The notes beneath the pieces were generated by a model. The model was not told the origin of the DNA. It ran no database searches and saw only the letters and a program-made list of their open reading frames with translations. From assembly GCA_029202545.1 (NCBI GenBank), contig CP119311.1, positions 4,650,001-4,714,000 of the forward strand: a DNA stretch of 64,000 nt, in the 5' to 3' direction. A program made the translations under genes and the position numbers. Of the stretch, positions 1-9,095 are shown piece after piece. Numbering within the stretch: position 1 is the first letter of the stretch; every line of letters starts with the position of its first letter. The DNA is from Candidatus Pseudobacter hemicellulosilyticus (GTDB lineage: Bacteria > Bacteroidota > Bacteroidia > Chitinophagales > Chitinophagaceae).

Positions 1-204
1 TTAACGGCCGCTTTCCCGCATGGCCCGGACAATACGGTCAGTGCGGCGGTCAGCACGCGAATTGTTAAGAGAAACCACCGCCCAGATAGCGGCCGGAAGC
101 CAGCCGATAATGGTGATCTGGAGCAGCAGGCACAGGATGCCTGTCAGGATACGCCCACGCAGCATAAAGGAAAGCCAGGGAAGTAAAATAGCGATCAGGG
201 TCAT
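1..204 (-). CDS. YqaE/Pmp3-family small membrane protein
   Basis: Complete 67-residue protein; the stop is the first three bases of the window. It has the YqaE/Pmp3 plan: a hydrophobic segment ending LLPWLSFMLRGR, then a second hydrophobic helix carrying GWLPAAIWAVVSL. Family members are about 50-60 residue proteins with two membrane helices, often stress-induced and linked to membrane potential. Here the last 15 residues are a basic tail (SRADRRTDRIVRAMRESGR) longer than the usual end. The gene stands alone, with a 121-bp palindromic repeat element upstream (334-454). The family assignment is seen in the sequence; a physiological role is not. Confidence 0.8.
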   Translation of the reverse strand: MTLIAILLPWLSFMLRGRILTGILCLLLQITIIGWLPAAIWAVVSLNNSRADRRTDRIVRAMRESGR

Positions 205-333
205 GCCGAATGATTTTTGAACTTAAAAACCAGTTGGTCGCAAAAGGTCTCTAAAAGTTACAAAAAATAAGGCAAATTTCCAGGGTTGTTCATGCACTTT
301 TGGCATGCAGGGCTGAATAATCCCGGGAATACC

Positions 334-454
334 GTCGCTCATCTCCTGCGAGTGACGGTTATTTCATCGCCTCTGGCGATCAACAACAATCGGCCGTTCC
401 CGACTGGTTAGCCGGAGTCTAACAAATAGAGGTCACTCGCCGGAGGCGAGCGAC
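334..454 (+). repeat. 121-bp inverted-repeat element, copy 1
   Basis: First of three dispersed 121-bp elements. The ends, 334-356 and 432-454, are 23-bp inverted repeats with three mismatches in this copy. Inside are two further hairpins, near 366-379 (TCGCCTCTGGCGA) and 407-422 (TTAGCCGGAGTCTAA). It lies between the stop of the minus-strand gene ending at 484 and the start of the YqaE gene. It reads in the same orientation as copy 3 and opposite to copy 2. It is the most degenerate copy. Confidence 0.85.
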
Positions 455-483
455 TGTACCCCAACTGGTAACACCCTGACCGT

Positions 484-2298
484 TTACTGTCCTTTCTCGT
501 TGATACCGTACTGGTAAGCCAGGAAGTCCAGCTGGAAAGAGGCGATCTGCAAGGCGGCATTGAACTCAGCCCGGGCCCTGATGGTATACTCAGGGATCTC
601 GCGATAATGGCTGATCCCGGTACGCATATTGGAGAAGAAGCTGAAATAGTATTCATCTTTATCACCCAGGTGGCCAGATTCTTTATCCTCTTTCAGCTGC
701 TCTGTCAGGTAATCCAGGTACAGGTTCAGCTCTGCAATGAAAACGTGTTGCCGGTTAGGCGTAGTGATTATATTGGTTCGTCCATAAATATGATCCGTCA
801 TGGTCTGGAGGGACACCACTTTTGAGAAGTTGGCAATATTGGGGCCAGGCATCACATTGACGGCATGCATCCGCTTTACAAAGATCTGCTTACTGCAGAT
901 GGCCGCAGAATTACATAAACCAATGCAAAGACATTCCTTGCTCAGTACCTCCTGCACCTGGCGGTTGTATTCCTGGCGACTGAGCTGCAATCCCTGCAGC
1001 TGTGCTATTTTCAGTCGCTGGTATTTCCGGGAAGCTGTACAAAGGCCTTCCCTGGAAAATTCTGTGTTGATAGCCAGGTGTTTTTCAATGCAGGGGCTAC
1101 CGGGTTTGCCCCGCTGGATACGCGCCATTTTTTCTGTTTCGCTGGTGCTGCCTTTGAGGTAATGCATCAGCACGCCCAGGGGCGAGTTCTTACTCAGCAC
1201 CACATCTTTTTCACTGGCGGCACAGAGCAGTTTGAGGGTCTTATCATCAACGGTAGTGGCTTCCGGCACCAGCAGGAAGGGGGTACCCCAGCCGGTGCGA
1301 CTTACATTATACTGGATGCGCAGGAATTCCTGTTCTTCAAAAGTGCCTACGCCACCCTGTACGGCAAAGCTGATCTCCGGCGGTGCTGCCAGTACGGGCA
1401 GTCCTCTTTTCATCCGGGCCTCAGTGTAGAGGGCAAAAAGGGTATCGGTAAGTTCCTGTCTTTTTGTTTTGAATTCTTCCAGGATAGGCCCCAGCAGCAT
1501 GCCGGCAGTGACAAAAGCATGGCCGCCGCAGTTGAGCCCGGATTCAATACGGTAGTCGCTGATCCAGATCCCGTTCCTGGCCAGCATTTTGGCCTGTATC
1601 AGCGCGGAGCGGTAATCACTTACTTTCAGGGCTATTTTCTTATTGAACTGGCCTTTGGCATCGGGATCAAATTCCCGGCAGCGGGCCAGGTACTGGTACA
1701 ACCGGGTGTTCATACCGCTGGAGAATACCAGGCAGGAGTTACGGAGATTGCTTTGGGCATACCCCCTTAAAGCGGTGACCCCATCGGAGCCATCGGTAAT
1801 CAGTTCACCGTCTGCATTGTGTTGGTCCCGGTCTACCTTGGTCAGGATATTGACATCAATGCTGCCGGACATGATCTGGGAACGGAGATAGGTTTCCACC
1901 CGTTCCCGGTCCACTACATTCCGGATGCGGCCCAGCCGCTGCCAGGTCTGGCGCAGCAGGTTCTCATCCGGCAGCATGTCGAAGTATTTTTCTATCTCAG
2001 ATCCTTTCAGGAAAGCCTCATGGCGCAGTCTGTCGGTCTGCGCTTCCACAATGGTCTGCACCAGGTTGAGGTAGTCAGTGATGCGTCTGGCGCGGTAGTC
2101 GGCTTCCTCGCAGGCAATAGGGATATACTCCAGTCCGGCCTTGCCATAATAATGTTTTCGCATCATCTCAATGAGCTTATCGTCTATTAGCGAGATCACC
2201 GAAGAGATGCCAAACCGTGCAACTTTCACCGGGGAGTCTATCGTAAAAGCCATTCCCATAACAGGGATATGGAATTGATGGGCGGGTACCTGATACAT
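484..2298 (-). CDS. Nitronate-monooxygenase-like TIM-barrel protein, conserved hypothetical
   Basis: About 604 residues from the ATG at 2298. An upstream start at 2355 would add 19 unlikely residues. The N-terminus (FHIPVMGMAFTIDSPVKVAR) and the glycine motifs GLNCGGHAF (about residues 254-262) and VQGGVGTFEE resemble the FMN-binding barrel of the 2-nitropropane dioxygenase/FabK group. That motif likeness is my inference, not a secure family call. The protein is much longer than those enzymes. The C-terminal third is cysteine-rich, including CLCIGLC near residues 456-462 and further Cys nearby, which could bind an iron-sulfur cluster or zinc. There is no signal peptide, so it is probably cytoplasmic. 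It lies 28 bases or more downstream of the GH2 gene on the same strand but does not look like part of the polysaccharide locus. Confidence 0.5.
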   Translation of the reverse strand: MYQVPAHQFHIPVMGMAFTIDSPVKVARFGISSVISLIDDKLIEMMRKHYYGKAGLEYIPIACEEADYRARRITDYLNLVQTIVEAQTDRLRHEAFLKGSEIEKYFDMLPDENLLRQTWQRLGRIRNVVDRERVETYLRSQIMSGSIDVNILTKVDRDQHNADGELITDGSDGVTALRGYAQSNLRNSCLVFSSGMNTRLYQYLARCREFDPDAKGQFNKKIALKVSDYRSALIQAKMLARNGIWISDYRIESGLNCGGHAFVTAGMLLGPILEEFKTKRQELTDTLFALYTEARMKRGLPVLAAPPEISFAVQGGVGTFEEQEFLRIQYNVSRTGWGTPFLLVPEATTVDDKTLKLLCAASEKDVVLSKNSPLGVLMHYLKGSTSETEKMARIQRGKPGSPCIEKHLAINTEFSREGLCTASRKYQRLKIAQLQGLQLSRQEYNRQVQEVLSKECLCIGLCNSAAICSKQIFVKRMHAVNVMPGPNIANFSKVVSLQTMTDHIYGRTNIITTPNRQHVFIAELNLYLDYLTEQLKEDKESGHLGDKDEYYFSFFSNMRTGISHYREIPEYTIRARAEFNAALQIASFQLDFLAYQYGINEKGQ

Positions 2299-2383
2299 AG
2301 ATGACAAAACTATGTCTGTTCCCCGCCGGATTGAATGACCCCTGCATAGGGTCACATGATCTTTGTCATGACAATGTTAGGTT

Positions 2384-4804
2384 TTACCGGGCCTGAACAG
2401 TAATGCTGGCAGGCGGTAATCCATCCACGGAAGCAGTAAGGGTAATTGCCCCGGAAGTTCTGCCGGATTGCAGGATAGCCAGCCCCAGGCCGTTCATGGC
2501 CGTATGCTGATTGCCTTTGAATGATTCATGGCTTGTGGGGCTGCCACTGTCCACGCCGGCCAGGAAACCTTTGCCGCTCACTTTGTAACGGACCAGGTGA
2601 CCGGCATCCGGCACACGGACACCCGCCGCATCCACAATGGTCACTGTGACAAATGACAGGTCCCTGCCATCTGCCTTTATATTGTTCCTGTCGGCCTGCA
2701 ACAGCAATTTTGCCGGCTGCCCGGCTGTGCTGACTTCTTTCGTCAGTACGGCCTGACCGTTCTTGCGGGAGATCGCTTTCAGCCTACCGGGCTGGAAGGG
2801 CACCCGCCACTTTACATGCAGGGTATCGCCATTCTTGCGCCGGCTGCCGAGCGACTGGCCGTTCAGGAACAGCTCCACTTCCTCCGCCTGGCTGTAATAG
2901 GCCACTACATCCAGGGTATCCCCTTTTTGCCAGTTCCAGTGAGGGAGCAGGTGCAGCACCGGTTTATTGGTCCATACGCTCTGGTAGAGATAATATACAT
3001 CCTTGGGAAAACCTGCCAGGTCAATGATCCCGAAATAGGAGCTGCGGGCGGGCCAGGGGTAGGGTGTGGGCTCACCCAGGTAATCAAAGCCGGTCCAGAT
3101 ATACATGCCGGACACATGATCGTATTTTTCAAAGAGGCGCAGGGTTTCTTCATGCGTAGAACCCCAGGGCGCACTCACATGGTCGTAGGCCGAGACGGTC
3201 CAGTCCGGGTTGGCATTTTCCACCGGCAGGTCCCAGCGTTCAGGCCAGCGGCGGATAGTATCAAAAGGAACTTTATCATAGTGGCCGCGGGTTTCCAGGG
3301 CCGATACGCTTTCTGTAATGATCAGGGACTGGGTAGGATATTTATCGGGGAAACCGGCCCAGTCGGCGTGGTGGTAATTGAAACCGATCAGGTCAAAGGC
3401 GCCGGACTGCACCAGCTGGTTAGTGGGTTCCACCTCGTTATTGGCAGTCACTACCGGGCGGGTGGAGTCCAGGTATCGGACAATGGCCACCAGCTCGCGG
3501 GCAATGACCCGGCCGGAAGTATCGCCCCATTGCTCGGAGATCTCGTTGCCCACGCTCCAGATGAATACGGAGGGATGGTTGCGGTCCCGCAGTACCTGGT
3601 CGCGCAGGTCCCGGTAATGGTCCTCGTCCCAGTTAAGACTATAATCATAAGGGTTCTTGCCTTTGCGCCACATATCAAAGGCCTCATCCATCACAATAAA
3701 ACCCATCTTATCACAAAGCTCCAGCAATTCCGGAGCAGGTGGGTTATGTGAGGTGCGGATACCATTGCAGCCCATTTCCTTCAGTATCTCCAGCTGCCTT
3801 TCCAGGGCACGGGTATTCATGGCTGCACCCAGGGCGCCAAGGTCATGGTGATTGCAGACCCCACGGATCTTGAGCGGCTGATCATTGAGGAAAAAACCTT
3901 TTTGCCGGTCGAACCGGAAATGGCGTATGCCCAGTGACGTTATATTGCTATCCAGCGTTCTGCCGCCCTCCGAGATCACTGATTCCACCTGGTAGCAGTA
4001 GGGATCATCCACAGACCAGAGGGAGGGGTTGTCAACCCGCAGTTCCGGTACCACCGCCACGGCCACGCCGGGTAAGGCTTTCACTGTGCGGCTATCACTG
4101 GCCACTGCCTTGCCTTCTTTGTCCAGGATGCGGGTGCGCAGGGTCAGCTCCACGGGCCGCGGGCGATTGTTGCGGACCTTGGTCTCCACCGCCACCCGGG
4201 CGCTGTCCTTTGTGATCATGGGCGTACGGGCAAATACACCCCAGTGATCAATATGGATGCGGTTAACAGTGGTCAGCCATACATGCCGGTAGATACCTGA
4301 GCCGGAATACCAGCGACTATTAGGCTGCAGGCTGTTGTCCACTTTTACGGCCAGCACATTGGGCCTGCCGCCAGTATATAGATAGGGAGTTAGTTCATAG
4401 TGAAAAGAGAGATAGCCATTGGCCCTTTTACCCAGGTAATGGCCATTGATCCAGACCTCGCTGTTGCGGTAAACGCCATCAAATTCAATAAAGACCTGCT
4501 GCTGGTCAGCCGCAGTCAGGGTAAAACTTTTACGGTACCAGCCGATGCCACCGGGCAGGGCCCCTCCACCTGTATTGGCGGGATGATCAGGGCTGAACTT
4601 GCCTTCAATGCTCCAGTCGTGCGGCAGGTTGAGGACCCGCCAGCCGGCATCATTCACAGCAGGTTGCTGGTACTGGCCATTGCTGTCCAGTTTGAATTTC
4701 CAGCCGGTATCAAAGGATTGTCTTTTGCGGGACTGCGCTTTTGCGGGCGTTTGCAGTAAAGCTGTTCCCAGGATCAGCAGGAGCACAGCGGGGAATACTT
4801 TCAT
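2384..4804 (-). CDS. Glycoside hydrolase family 2 (beta-galactosidase-like), exported
   Basis: 806 residues with a signal peptide ending near AKAQ. Domains in order: a sugar-binding jelly roll (about 30-200, including LPHDWSIEG and GIGWYRKSF), an immunoglobulin-like domain, the TIM barrel (about 300-590) and C-terminal beta domains (about 600-806). The likely acid/base is Glu421 in WSVGNEIS and the likely nucleophile is Glu498 in IITES. GH2 enzymes release beta-linked terminal sugars. Next to GH5, GH31 and SusCD genes, the natural reading is removal of beta-galactosyl caps from xyloglucan fragments, as the GH2 of the Bacteroides ovatus locus does. It is the last gene of the operon, 25 bases after the GH5 gene. 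The exact substrate is inferred from context only. Confidence 0.88.
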   Translation of the reverse strand: MKVFPAVLLLILGTALLQTPAKAQSRKRQSFDTGWKFKLDSNGQYQQPAVNDAGWRVLNLPHDWSIEGKFSPDHPANTGGGALPGGIGWYRKSFTLTAADQQQVFIEFDGVYRNSEVWINGHYLGKRANGYLSFHYELTPYLYTGGRPNVLAVKVDNSLQPNSRWYSGSGIYRHVWLTTVNRIHIDHWGVFARTPMITKDSARVAVETKVRNNRPRPVELTLRTRILDKEGKAVASDSRTVKALPGVAVAVVPELRVDNPSLWSVDDPYCYQVESVISEGGRTLDSNITSLGIRHFRFDRQKGFFLNDQPLKIRGVCNHHDLGALGAAMNTRALERQLEILKEMGCNGIRTSHNPPAPELLELCDKMGFIVMDEAFDMWRKGKNPYDYSLNWDEDHYRDLRDQVLRDRNHPSVFIWSVGNEISEQWGDTSGRVIARELVAIVRYLDSTRPVVTANNEVEPTNQLVQSGAFDLIGFNYHHADWAGFPDKYPTQSLIITESVSALETRGHYDKVPFDTIRRWPERWDLPVENANPDWTVSAYDHVSAPWGSTHEETLRLFEKYDHVSGMYIWTGFDYLGEPTPYPWPARSSYFGIIDLAGFPKDVYYLYQSVWTNKPVLHLLPHWNWQKGDTLDVVAYYSQAEEVELFLNGQSLGSRRKNGDTLHVKWRVPFQPGRLKAISRKNGQAVLTKEVSTAGQPAKLLLQADRNNIKADGRDLSFVTVTIVDAAGVRVPDAGHLVRYKVSGKGFLAGVDSGSPTSHESFKGNQHTAMNGLGLAILQSGRTSGAITLTASVDGLPPASITVQAR

Positions 4805-4829
4805 ATGGTTCGTTCTTTGTTAATGCTCA

Positions 4830-6020
4830 TTAAGGCGTTGTGATGGCCTGGATAATATCCCGGTACACCTGCTCACCGGTTTGCCGGTTGAACAGGCCCA
4901 TGCTTTTATCACCTGTAGGACCATTGTCCCAGTAAAAAGGCACCAGCCCGGCGGCATTGATGGCTTTGGTGATGGTGCGCATATAATACAGGCGGTATCG
5001 GGCATGTTCGGCATTGAGACCGGGTGTACCCAGGTTCAGCCGGGCCAGGGCGCCATACTCCCCTAAAATTACAGCATATCCTTTATCAACGAAATGGGTT
5101 TTCATCTTCCCGAACTGGGCTTCGGCCCAGGCTTCGTTGGCCCAGGTCTCTGTTCGGGTGGGGTCAGTAGCATCCTTGCCCCATTGCGTAATGCTACTGT
5201 TCTCATTGAGGGTAAAATTATAGGGATCATAATAATGTACTTCCACCATCATTCGGTTGGGGAGCCTGTCGGCGGGCAATTGCAGGAAATTGACCGTATG
5301 GTCAATATTGGTGTTAAAGCCCTGCACCACCAGGTGGCGCCAGGCATTGCGGCCGCCGGTGCTGCGTACGGCATTGATGAAGGTCTGGTTAAAGCTGTTC
5401 TGTACCGTGTAATATTCTACAGTAGGCGTACCATAATCATTTTCCTTCAATACCTCGTTGGTGCCGGCAAAGAGTAAATGGTCATTGTAGTTGCGGAACC
5501 GTCTGGCTATCTGCTTCCACATCACAGCCAGCCGGTTGTTGACATAGGCCTGCTGTGCATAGGTGGGCTGCATCCAGCCATTGTCCCAGTGGATATTCAT
5601 GATGGCATACATATCCCGGCCAATGACATAGTTCACCACTTCTTCCACACGGCGCATCCAGTTGGTATCAATGGTGAAATCAGCTGGATTGGAGAAGCGG
5701 CTCCAGGCTACAGGAATGCGGATGGCCTTGAAGCCGGCTTTTTTGACGGAATCTATCAGCCGCTGACTCACCAGCGGGTTGCCCCAGGCGGTCTCGCTGC
5801 CAATAGCTTCCAGGGAATTGCCAAGGTTCCAGCCCGGCCCTATTTCTTTGGCCAGGTTGATGGAACTTAGGTTACGCATGCCGGTCTGGTCCGGCGCAAT
5901 GCTGTCTGTGGAAGGCTTTACCGGGGGATCGGGCTCCTTGTCCCCGCCCTTTTTGCTGCAGCAGGAGAGCAGCAGCAAAAAGGACAGGAGCAGGAATAGA
6001 CTATTGTTGCGCAGGTGCAT
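4830..6020 (-). CDS. Glycoside hydrolase family 5 endo-glucanase/xyloglucanase lipoprotein
   Basis: 396 residues with a lipoprotein leader (hydrophobic run then SCCSKK, about residues 18-23), so probably surface-anchored. The GH5 TIM barrel begins at LAKEIGPGWNLGNSLEA, the opening typical of subfamily 4-like endoglucanases. Catalytic candidates are Glu189 in GTNEVL (acid/base) and Glu321 in ILGEYGA (nucleophile). VEVHYYDPYNFT is the usual strand-6 region. Subfamily 4 contains the endo-xyloglucanases that start xyloglucan breakdown at the Bacteroidota cell surface. It sits between the GH2 and surface-lipoprotein genes with gaps of 25 and 9 bases, so it is co-transcribed. The subfamily call is by motif only. 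Confidence 0.87.
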   Translation of the reverse strand: MHLRNNSLFLLLSFLLLLSCCSKKGGDKEPDPPVKPSTDSIAPDQTGMRNLSSINLAKEIGPGWNLGNSLEAIGSETAWGNPLVSQRLIDSVKKAGFKAIRIPVAWSRFSNPADFTIDTNWMRRVEEVVNYVIGRDMYAIMNIHWDNGWMQPTYAQQAYVNNRLAVMWKQIARRFRNYNDHLLFAGTNEVLKENDYGTPTVEYYTVQNSFNQTFINAVRSTGGRNAWRHLVVQGFNTNIDHTVNFLQLPADRLPNRMMVEVHYYDPYNFTLNENSSITQWGKDATDPTRTETWANEAWAEAQFGKMKTHFVDKGYAVILGEYGALARLNLGTPGLNAEHARYRLYYMRTITKAINAAGLVPFYWDNGPTGDKSMGLFNRQTGEQVYRDIIQAITTP

Positions 6021-6029
6021 AGTCAGTGA

Positions 6030-7460
6030 TTAGGGTATAATGTAATGGAAGGCCAGCCATTCATCTTTGGCGCCATCATAGCTGGTGCCAAACCAGACTC
6101 CTTTGTTCTTGTAATCGGCGGGCCAGCCCTTCACTACTTTAAGGGTAGTGGCGGTAGGGTTCATCCAGCTATCGGCGTTCTGCAGCAAAGTATTGCCGGA
6201 TAAAATGACCTCGTTGTCACTTTCATCAACGGTGAAAGTACCGGTAGTGGTAGCGCCGTTCTGAAAGCGGGTGTAGTTATTGCCGCCGATATTGTCAAAA
6301 CGGATCCAGGCATTGCTGACAGCTGTTTCCCAGCCGGTATTCCAACCCCAGTCGGAAGAAGAGCCGGGGCCTGTGGTCCAGCCTTTGCCTTTACCGATCC
6401 AGTCCACCGGGTTGCCCGTGGCGTCCAGTGTCCAGAACCGGCCTTTACCGGCCCCGCCGGTCAGCATATCTTTCAGTTCACCGGCAGCAAATACCGGCTC
6501 AAAGCCACTATCAGGACCGGGGTCCTGCGGAGGTGCTGGCGTCCAGTTATCGCTGAAGGTCTTGGAGAGATAGTTCAGCACAAAGAATTCGTTCTTGGTC
6601 TTGTGCCTGCCGGCCAGCTGCAGGGTATTTTCCGTGAGGGATACAATACGGAAGCTATACAGGGTGGCCGCATCGGTGGGCGAATAACTTACAAAAAGTG
6701 GCGTGGCATTGGTGGTGGTCAGCATCAGGGTATTCTCATCCAGGAAATAAGTACCGGATTCAGTGGTGTAACCGCCAACGCCTTTATGATCGGTGGTCAG
6801 GAAGGGACCGCCTTTCAGGCTGAAGGTCATGCTGCCATAATCCCGTTGTTCTGCCGCCCAGGTATCACTGGTATAGTTGGGAGCATAGAACCAGCAGATA
6901 TCAGAACCGCCGTTAGGAATGGCGCAGGCCTGTTTCCATTCCACCTGCTGGCCATCGGTGGTACGGGCGCCGAAGGTGCTTTCTGCGCCGCTGAAATAGA
7001 TGGGGCTGGTAAAGAATTTCTTATCGCCTTTTTCATTGCCATCCAGCACCCAGGTCTTTTCATTGCCCGGGCCGCCGGCCAGCAGGGTCCATAAAGGATC
7101 ATTCACATAATTGAGGTTGTCCTTGGTAACGGTGATGGTAACGGGTTCTTTGTCCACGATACCGCCACCGGTGGCAGCGGAGAATTTGATCTGGTATTCC
7201 CCGGCAAAAGCAAAGCGGACGGTATCCCGCTGGCGGATGGATTTGCCGATCACGTAGTCCCACATGGGTACTATCTCGGGTGTATTGCTGATCAGGATCA
7301 CGGTGTTGCCGCTGGCATCCGCCGTGAAGTCCTGCACCACTTCAAATTTGATCTGGTCGGCCGGCAGGGGATCACCCAGGTCATGGTCCATTTTTGTACA
7401 GCCCATTGCCAGGAGCAGCCCTGTCAGGGCTATCCAGGTATATAGTGATAAATGTTTCAT
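6030..7460 (-). CDS. Surface glycan-binding-like lipoprotein with PKD-like domain
   Basis: 476 residues from the ATG at 7460; a TTG two codons upstream is less likely. The lipoprotein leader is followed by MGCTKMDHD, so the mature protein is anchored at Cys. The N-terminal 100 residues form a PKD/Ig-like domain (VVQDFTADASGNTVILISN, then a strand ending EPVTITVT). Two repeats follow that open with WTLLAGGPGNEKTWVLDGN and MLTGGAGKGRFWTLDATGN, so the body looks internally duplicated. It sits immediately downstream of SusD, the usual place for an accessory surface glycan-binding protein that holds the polysaccharide for the endo-enzyme. No catalytic residues are evident. The role is inferred from position, leader and duplication. 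Confidence 0.72.
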   Translation of the reverse strand: MKHLSLYTWIALTGLLLAMGCTKMDHDLGDPLPADQIKFEVVQDFTADASGNTVILISNTPEIVPMWDYVIGKSIRQRDTVRFAFAGEYQIKFSAATGGGIVDKEPVTITVTKDNLNYVNDPLWTLLAGGPGNEKTWVLDGNEKGDKKFFTSPIYFSGAESTFGARTTDGQQVEWKQACAIPNGGSDICWFYAPNYTSDTWAAEQRDYGSMTFSLKGGPFLTTDHKGVGGYTTESGTYFLDENTLMLTTTNATPLFVSYSPTDAATLYSFRIVSLTENTLQLAGRHKTKNEFFVLNYLSKTFSDNWTPAPPQDPGPDSGFEPVFAAGELKDMLTGGAGKGRFWTLDATGNPVDWIGKGKGWTTGPGSSSDWGWNTGWETAVSNAWIRFDNIGGNNYTRFQNGATTTGTFTVDESDNEVILSGNTLLQNADSWMNPTATTLKVVKGWPADYKNKGVWFGTSYDGAKDEWLAFHYIIP

Positions 7461-7492
7461 ATGCAATCAGGTTTTTGTAATAAAGCAATCAG

Positions 7493-9079
7493 TTACCAGC
7501 CGGCATTTTGTTTCAGCACATTGCTGGACAAATTGATCTGTGTATAGGGGACCTGCTGCAGTCCTTTTGTTTCCACGATCTTGGCCGCCTGTATGGTCTT
7601 GCTGGCGCTTACGCCGCCATTCTGCACATTGGTGGTCTCCGCAATGGTATTGGCTGCGGTCTGCACACCCTGGCGCAGGAGGTCCCAGTAGCGGATGCCT
7701 TCCAGCGCAAATTCCAGTCTTCTTTCTGTGAAGAGATTGTCGGTGCTGACCGGCAGGGCGGTGAAGCTGGCCCCATAAGCGCGTTTGCGTACATCGTCAA
7801 AATGTTTCTGGGCATTGGCCGAACCTAATTCTGCGGCCATCAGCAGCACGTCTGCATAGCGGATGGATACATAGTCCTGGTACTGGCCGATCATCAGGTT
7901 GGTGCCGCCCAGTTTTTCGGCCATGCTTTTACCCGCGCTGTCCGACATGGGTGCATATTTTTTGTTATAGTAGCCGGTATATTCCCGCTGGCCTTTCTTG
8001 GTCTCGTCCTTGATCTTTTCGTCTGTGATGGAGATGATAGAGGCTACGCGACGGGTATCCGTAGCGCTATAGGCGTTCCACAGTTTAGGATTCACAGTGC
8101 AGCCGCCCCAGCCGTTGCCATAGGGGTAAACGGACTGATCCCGCATGCCGAACATGATCATCCAGTGGTTGCCATCCTGGTTGCCGTCATAATCGCTGGT
8201 ATAGGTATACTTGATAGCAAAGACAGTTTCTTTGTTGTCTTCCCCCGCATAGTTATTCAGTCCTGCGGCGGGCCAGAGATGGGCAAAGTTGTCCAGCAGG
8301 CCAAAGGCGCCGTTGCTGATGACATCTTCCAGGCTGCTCAGCGCCTGTGCTTTGCTGACAACACCTACCAGATCGGCCTTGGCATAGTAACCGGTATAGT
8401 ACAGAAATACTCTTGCCAGCAGGGCTTCAGCGGCCCATTTGGTCACGCGGCCGTGGGTGGCTACGGGCTGGGCGGTGTAGGAGGTGGCTGGCAGGTTGGC
8501 CGCAGCATATTGCAGGTCTTCCGCAATTTGTTTGTATACTTCATCGGCGCTGTTCTGCGGCACATTGTCTGTAGTAGGGATAATGATCAGCGGAATATTT
8601 TCCCAGAGCCTGACCATATCAAAATACATATAGGCGCGCAGGAACCTGGCTTCGGATTCATAGGTCTTGCGGAGGGCTTCATCCTTCCATTCAATGCCAT
8701 CCATTTTGCTGAGCAGCATATTGCAGCGGTAGAGCGCTTTATAATAGTTGATCCAGTTGGCATTGTACATGTTCTGGTCTGATGGGGAGCGGGTCTTGTC
8801 AAATTCATCCACCATCTGGTAGCCAAAGCCATCGGAAGTGCCGGTGCCGCCAAAGGTATTGTCGGACATCAGCTCTGCGGCTACAGGCAGGGCCATGCCA
8901 TCTTTCCAGACAGCCTGGAGACCGTCATAACAGCCTACCAGTGCTTTGTAAGCGTCACCCGGGGTTTTGTAAAAGTTCTGTTCGGTGGCCGTGGTCACGT
9001 CTTCCGTATCCAGGAATTTGCTGCAGGCGCTGGCGCAGAGCAACAGGGATAACGATATATAGAGTGGTATCTTTTTCAT
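7493..9079 (-). CDS. SusD/RagB-family outer-membrane glycan-binding lipoprotein
   Basis: 528 residues with a lipobox at LLLCASACSKF. SusD hallmarks are present: the N-terminal KFLDTEDVTTATEQNFYKTPGDAYKA region, the TPR-like helices with ALYRCNMLLSKM and EARFLRAYMYFDMVRLW, and the C-terminal ERRLEFALEGIRYWDLLRQG signature. SusD caps the SusC channel at the cell surface and binds incoming oligosaccharides. It follows SusC by 16 bases and precedes the surface lipoprotein by 32. Length is normal and nothing is missing. Confidence 0.95.
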   Translation of the reverse strand: MKKIPLYISLSLLLCASACSKFLDTEDVTTATEQNFYKTPGDAYKALVGCYDGLQAVWKDGMALPVAAELMSDNTFGGTGTSDGFGYQMVDEFDKTRSPSDQNMYNANWINYYKALYRCNMLLSKMDGIEWKDEALRKTYESEARFLRAYMYFDMVRLWENIPLIIIPTTDNVPQNSADEVYKQIAEDLQYAAANLPATSYTAQPVATHGRVTKWAAEALLARVFLYYTGYYAKADLVGVVSKAQALSSLEDVISNGAFGLLDNFAHLWPAAGLNNYAGEDNKETVFAIKYTYTSDYDGNQDGNHWMIMFGMRDQSVYPYGNGWGGCTVNPKLWNAYSATDTRRVASIISITDEKIKDETKKGQREYTGYYNKKYAPMSDSAGKSMAEKLGGTNLMIGQYQDYVSIRYADVLLMAAELGSANAQKHFDDVRKRAYGASFTALPVSTDNLFTERRLEFALEGIRYWDLLRQGVQTAANTIAETTNVQNGGVSASKTIQAAKIVETKGLQQVPYTQINLSSNVLKQNAGW

Positions 9080-9095
9080 ATTGCAGTGTTTGAGC

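Noticed and set aside
334..454. CRISPR-like repeats
   Set aside because: The hairpin units are arranged as nested inverted repeats in one 121-bp element, not as direct repeats with unique spacers, and no cas genes are present.
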